This document shows positions 5,893-7,921 of a stretch of DNA of 7,921 bases, one piece after another (position 1 is the first letter of the stretch; every line of letters begins with the position of its first letter). The stretch is from Planctomycetota bacterium (GTDB lineage: Bacteria > Planctomycetota > Phycisphaerae > Tepidisphaerales > Tepidisphaeraceae), in contig JAKORQ010000058.1 of assembly GCA_029777755.1 (NCBI GenBank), positions 1 to 7,921 of the forward strand, written 5' to 3'. The notes beneath the pieces are model-generated. The model did not search any database, had not been told where the DNA came from, and worked only from the letters and a program-made list of their open reading frames with translations. A program made the position numbers and the translations under genes.

Positions 5893-7383
5893 TCATTCCG
5901 AAAGCGCCCACTCCGGCAAGTCATCGACGGCATTCGCATCACAGCCGGACTTGATCCTCTCCAGCGTCGCCGACATCTGCTTCACTATCTCGGGATGCTC
6001 CCGATACAGGTTGTACCGCTCTGATGGGTCGGCGTTCAGGTCAAACAGTTCGCCGGGACAATCGTGATCGGTGTACCCGCGCATCTGCTTGAACCAGTCT
6101 GGCTCGACATTGTCGCTGCCGGTGGGAGCATCGCTGAAGATCCAGTGTCCCATGCGGATGGCGAACTTGCCGTTGGCACTGCGATGCACCAGGTGCCGCC
6201 GGGTTGGCCGATCCACCTGCCCCCGCAGGAGCGGCAGCATCGATACGCTATCCTCGGCCGCATTCGCCGGCTGTTCCGCCCCGATAATCTCGGCGCAGGT
6301 CGCGAACAGATCTCCCAGGCAGACCGTCTGCCCGCAGCACGATCCATGCGGTATAACGCCCGGCCAGGCGGCGATCATCGGCACTCTATGGCCGCCCTCC
6401 CATGTATCCCTCTTGATCCCGCGCAGATGCCCCATGCTGAAATGGCCCGTGTTCCTGATGCGCTCATACGCCCCCTCGTCATCCGGCGTGCGCGTCTCCG
6501 GGCCGTTGTCGCTGGCGAAGATCAGCAGGGTGTTCCCGTCCAGTCCCGTCCGCTCCAGGGCGGACATGATCTGCCCTACCACCCAGTCCACCTCGCAGAC
6601 AAAATCACCATACGCACCAATCCCGCTCTTGCCCCTGAACTGCTCATTGGGACAGATGGGCGAATGCGGCGCCGTGAGCGCCAGGTAGAGGAAGAACGGC
6701 TGGCCGCCGGCCACTCGCGACTCGATCAACTCCACCGACCTGCTAGCGAACCCAGGTAGCATCCTCTCCAGCGACCATCCCGGGACGGCCGGGCCCAAGC
6801 GTCCATACATTTCCGGCGGCTTCATCTCCGTCGGTTGGGCCGTCAGGCGATCATTCTCAAACCATGCGTACGGGGGAAAGTTCGGCACATCCACGCCGAA
6901 GTAGTAATCGAAACCGCGGTCGATCGGCCCGCCGGGGATAGGTTTCGTAAAGTCGATCTGCGAGCAGAACGCCTCGCGGGCCGGCTGGTTCATCTCGCCG
7001 AACAGCAGCGTCTCGTTTGGATGCCGTCCATCCAGGGTCGGCCAATCCCACCCCAGGTGCCACTTGCCAATGCAGGACGTGTGGTACCCCTGCTCGCGGA
7101 GGAAGTCGGCCACCGTCTTTCGCCCCGGCTCGATCAGCGAACCATCCCACTGCCAGACGATCCCCCGCTTCAGGCGCGATCGCCAGGCGTATCGGCCGGT
7201 GAGGATGTTGTAGCGGCTGGGCGTGCAGACGCTCGACCCGGAATGGGCATCGGTAAAGCGCATGCCCCGCTTTGCCAGCCGATCAAGGTTGGGCGTGGGA
7301 ATGCGACACCCCTCGTTGTTGCAGCGCACGTCGCCAAACCCCATGTCGTCGGCCAGTATGTAGATGATGTTCGGATGCTTCAT
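5893..7383 (-). CDS. S1-family (formylglycine-dependent) sulfatase
   Basis: A 496-residue arylsulfatase-type enzyme that removes sulfate esters, presumably from a glycan. Visible active-site elements: ADD at 11-13 (Ca2+ ligands); SVCTPSRYNILTGR, with C53 in the C-x-P-x-R signature that is converted to formylglycine; GKWHLG (106-111; K107, H109); TAPH (238-241; H240); SDNGPE (291-296; D292, N293); and GIKRDTWEGGHRVP (322-335; K324, H332). All the usual catalytic and metal residues are present, so it should be active if a formylglycine-generating enzyme exists elsewhere. The C-terminal ELFDLNADPSERYNL is also typical. The chosen ATG starts directly with KHPNIIYILADDMG. An in-frame TTG at 7440 adds 19 residues that do not form a signal peptide and has no ribosome-binding site. 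With no export signal visible, a cytoplasmic location is implied, which is notable for this family. It appears to be the first gene of the operon. Confidence 0.93.
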   Translation of the reverse strand: MKHPNIIYILADDMGFGDVRCNNEGCRIPTPNLDRLAKRGMRFTDAHSGSSVCTPSRYNILTGRYAWRSRLKRGIVWQWDGSLIEPGRKTVADFLREQGYHTSCIGKWHLGWDWPTLDGRHPNETLLFGEMNQPAREAFCSQIDFTKPIPGGPIDRGFDYYFGVDVPNFPPYAWFENDRLTAQPTEMKPPEMYGRLGPAVPGWSLERMLPGFASRSVELIESRVAGGQPFFLYLALTAPHSPICPNEQFRGKSGIGAYGDFVCEVDWVVGQIMSALERTGLDGNTLLIFASDNGPETRTPDDEGAYERIRNTGHFSMGHLRGIKRDTWEGGHRVPMIAAWPGVIPHGSCCGQTVCLGDLFATCAEIIGAEQPANAAEDSVSMLPLLRGQVDRPTRRHLVHRSANGKFAIRMGHWIFSDAPTGSDNVEPDWFKQMRGYTDHDCPGELFDLNADPSERYNLYREHPEIVKQMSATLERIKSGCDANAVDDLPEWALSE

Positions 7384-7461
7384 GTTGGAAATGCCTGTCC
7401 GCCAGCCACAGTACAGCGGCCAACAGATCAATTCCACCAAAGCGCGAAAGGAGCTACCAAC

Positions 7462-7475
7462 TTGGATTGATCCAA
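7462..7475. promoter_or_regulatory. perfect 14-bp palindrome, candidate repressor/activator operator
   Basis: TTGGAT (7462-7467) and ATCCAA (7470-7475) are exact reverse complements separated by TG. The site lies 79 bases before the sulfatase ATG, on the start-codon side of the AT-rich promoter-like stretch. Length, symmetry and position suit a dimeric regulator controlling the operon, for example a LacI- or GntR-type protein. No regulator gene is in the window, so the partner is unknown. Confidence 0.4.
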
Positions 7476-7520
7476 AGATTTACATATATTGCTGTCGATT
7501 GCGTTATTACTTAGATTTTT
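7476..7520 (-). promoter_or_regulatory. AT-rich promoter-like region upstream of the sulfatase operon
   Basis: This stretch is far richer in A+T than the genes. On the minus strand it contains ATATATG (-10-like, 7483-7489) and TCGACA (5 of 6 matches to the -35 consensus, 7492-7497), but the two are too close together to act as one promoter. TCGACA is followed 17 bases later by TTGGAT, a poor -10 that coincides with one arm of the palindrome. A promoter is plausible here, but no convincing sigma-70 pair can be assigned. Confidence 0.3.
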
Positions 7521-7549
7521 TTGCGACCCCATCAATCGCAAGTCGCAAA
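7520..7549. repeat. overlapping alternative hairpins built from TTTGCGA/TCGCAAA words
   Basis: TTTGCGAC (7520-7527) can pair with GTCGCAAA (7542-7549), an 8-bp stem with a 14-base loop. Alternatively TTGCGA (7521-7526) can pair with TCGCAA (7536-7541), a 6-bp stem with a 9-base loop. The two use the same left arm and exclude each other. The site lies 9 bases downstream of the pyrK stop and upstream of the sulfatase operon. Confidence 0.4.
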
Positions 7550-7554
7550 TCGAA
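7531..7554. repeat. second copy of the AATCG-type repeat word, downstream of pyrK
   Basis: ATCAATCGCAAGTCGCAAATCGAA ends 3 bases past the pyrK TAG (7558-7560). It shares the exact 12-mer TCGCAAATCGAA (7543-7554) with 299-310, in the same orientation and the same relation to a minus-strand stop codon. This copy is shorter than the one near 300. Confidence 0.4.
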
Positions 7555-7557
7555 CAT

Positions 7558-7921
7558 CTACCACAGCAGATCGCGGGAATCGAAGATCGGCCCATCGGTG
7601 CAGGCGAGCTTGTAGACCCACTCCCGGCCGGCCAGTGCGGGGATGTCGTTCTTCGCCTTGATCACGCAGCTCTGGCAGGTGCCCATCCCGCATGCCATCG
7701 CCCGCTCCACGGACACATAGCAGAGTATCGACCGGCTCTGGGCAATCTCCGCCACCCGGCGCATCATCGCCTCCGGGCCGCAGGTATAGACCACCGCCTT
7801 CTCCGGCTTGTCGGCGAAGTACCTATCGAGATACCCCTCCAGCGCCTGGGTCACCAGCCCCCGGAAGCCCCACGAGCCATCGTCGGTGCAGATGACGGCC
7901 GGCACGCCGTGGCGTGAGAAC
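7558..7921 (-). CDS. pyrK: dihydroorotate dehydrogenase B electron transfer subunit PyrK, C-terminal part (5' end outside window)
   Basis: The reading frame stays open to the window edge; 120 residues are visible. PyrK carries FAD and a [2Fe-2S] cluster and passes electrons from the FMN of PyrD to NAD+ in pyrimidine synthesis. Seen here: CTDDGSWGFRG (fragment residues 11-21) and VVYTCGPEAMM (43-53), both typical of the ferredoxin-reductase-like NAD domain. The cluster domain follows: VERAMACGMGTCQSC, then YKLACTDGPIFDSRDLLW. The cluster cysteines are 77, 82, 85 and 107 (C-x4-C-x2-C-x21-C). The last spacing is somewhat longer than in well-known PyrK proteins, but the fold signature is clear. 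GTG at 7905 is an internal valine, not a start. The gene is functionally unrelated to the glycan genes; 174 bases separate it from the sulfatase start, so it may end a housekeeping operon upstream of a separately controlled unit. A related ferredoxin-reductase-type subunit is the less likely alternative. Confidence 0.9.
   Translation of the reverse strand, partial: FSRHGVPAVICTDDGSWGFRGLVTQALEGYLDRYFADKPEKAVVYTCGPEAMMRRVAEIAQSRSILCYVSVERAMACGMGTCQSCVIKAKNDIPALAGREWVYKLACTDGPIFDSRDLLW

Noticed and set aside
5859..5942. GTG-initiated 28-residue extension of the first beta-helix protein
   Set aside because: It overlaps the sulfatase by 50 bases and has no ribosome-binding site, whereas the TTG at 5858 has a near-perfect one. 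It is kept only as an alternative because its Arg-rich end could act as a signal-peptide n-region.
6064..6759. Plus-strand open frame opposite the sulfatase
   Set aside because: It is antisense to a sulfatase with all active-site motifs; its product is Pro/Arg/His-rich and unrecognisable.
7384..7440. TTG-initiated 19-residue extension of the sulfatase
   Set aside because: There is no ribosome-binding site, and the added residues (with two Cys and two Trp) do not form a signal peptide. The family sequence begins naturally at the ATG at 7383.
6835..7470. Plus-strand open frame (211 codons) spanning the sulfatase start and upstream region
   Set aside because: It is mostly antisense to the sulfatase, has no domain and no convincing start signal.
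7520..7541. Intrinsic terminator for pyrK
   Set aside because: The run of seven T lies on the plus strand ahead of the stem. On the pyrK transcript strand it is a run of A after the hairpin, so the U-tract requirement fails.
1..7921. SusC/SusD pair, transporter, regulator, tRNA, rRNA or mobile-element gene
   Set aside because: I looked for them as expected partners of a polysaccharide locus or as boundary markers and saw no matching protein motifs or RNA structure in the window.

Overview
The window is about 60% or more G+C in its genes and looks like a carbohydrate-degradation locus from a free-living bacterium. An S1-type sulfatase, two secreted right-handed beta-helix proteins, a GH2 glycosidase and the end of a GH5 glycosidase sit close together, beside the end of a PyrK-type dihydroorotate dehydrogenase subunit. 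No SusC/SusD pair is visible. Short A-rich repeats of the type AAATCG follow the stop codons of two genes. This mix, with variable Shine-Dalgarno use and TTG start use, suggests the PVC group (Planctomycetes or relatives). That is an inference from gene content, not a phylogenetic result.

Layout. 1-155 (+): C-terminal end of a GH5-like glycosidase. 156-341: convergent intergenic region with a large compound inverted repeat (227-280) and an A-rich repeat (297-335). 342-7383 (-): four same-strand genes that read as one transcription unit in the order sulfatase (7383-5893), secreted pectate-lyase-3-like beta-helix protein (5858-4104), second secreted beta-helix protein (3977-2493) and GH2 glycosidase (2453-342). 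Gaps are 34, 126 and 39 bases. 7384-7557: upstream region with a perfect 14-bp palindrome that could be an operator, an AT-rich promoter-like stretch, two mutually exclusive hairpins and a second copy of the repeat word. 7558-7921 (-): C-terminal 120 residues of PyrK, which runs off the window.

How the genes may work together (inference): the two beta-helix proteins carry export signals and could cut or bind a polysaccharide outside the cytoplasm. The sulfatase would remove sulfate esters, and the GH2 enzyme, which has no export signal, would hydrolyse oligosaccharides inside the cell. The substrate cannot be read from the sequence. The two beta-helix proteins are the least characterised parts, and the combination is a candidate uncharacterised sulfated-glycan catabolic operon. 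I found no RNA gene, CRISPR array, insertion sequence or phage gene.
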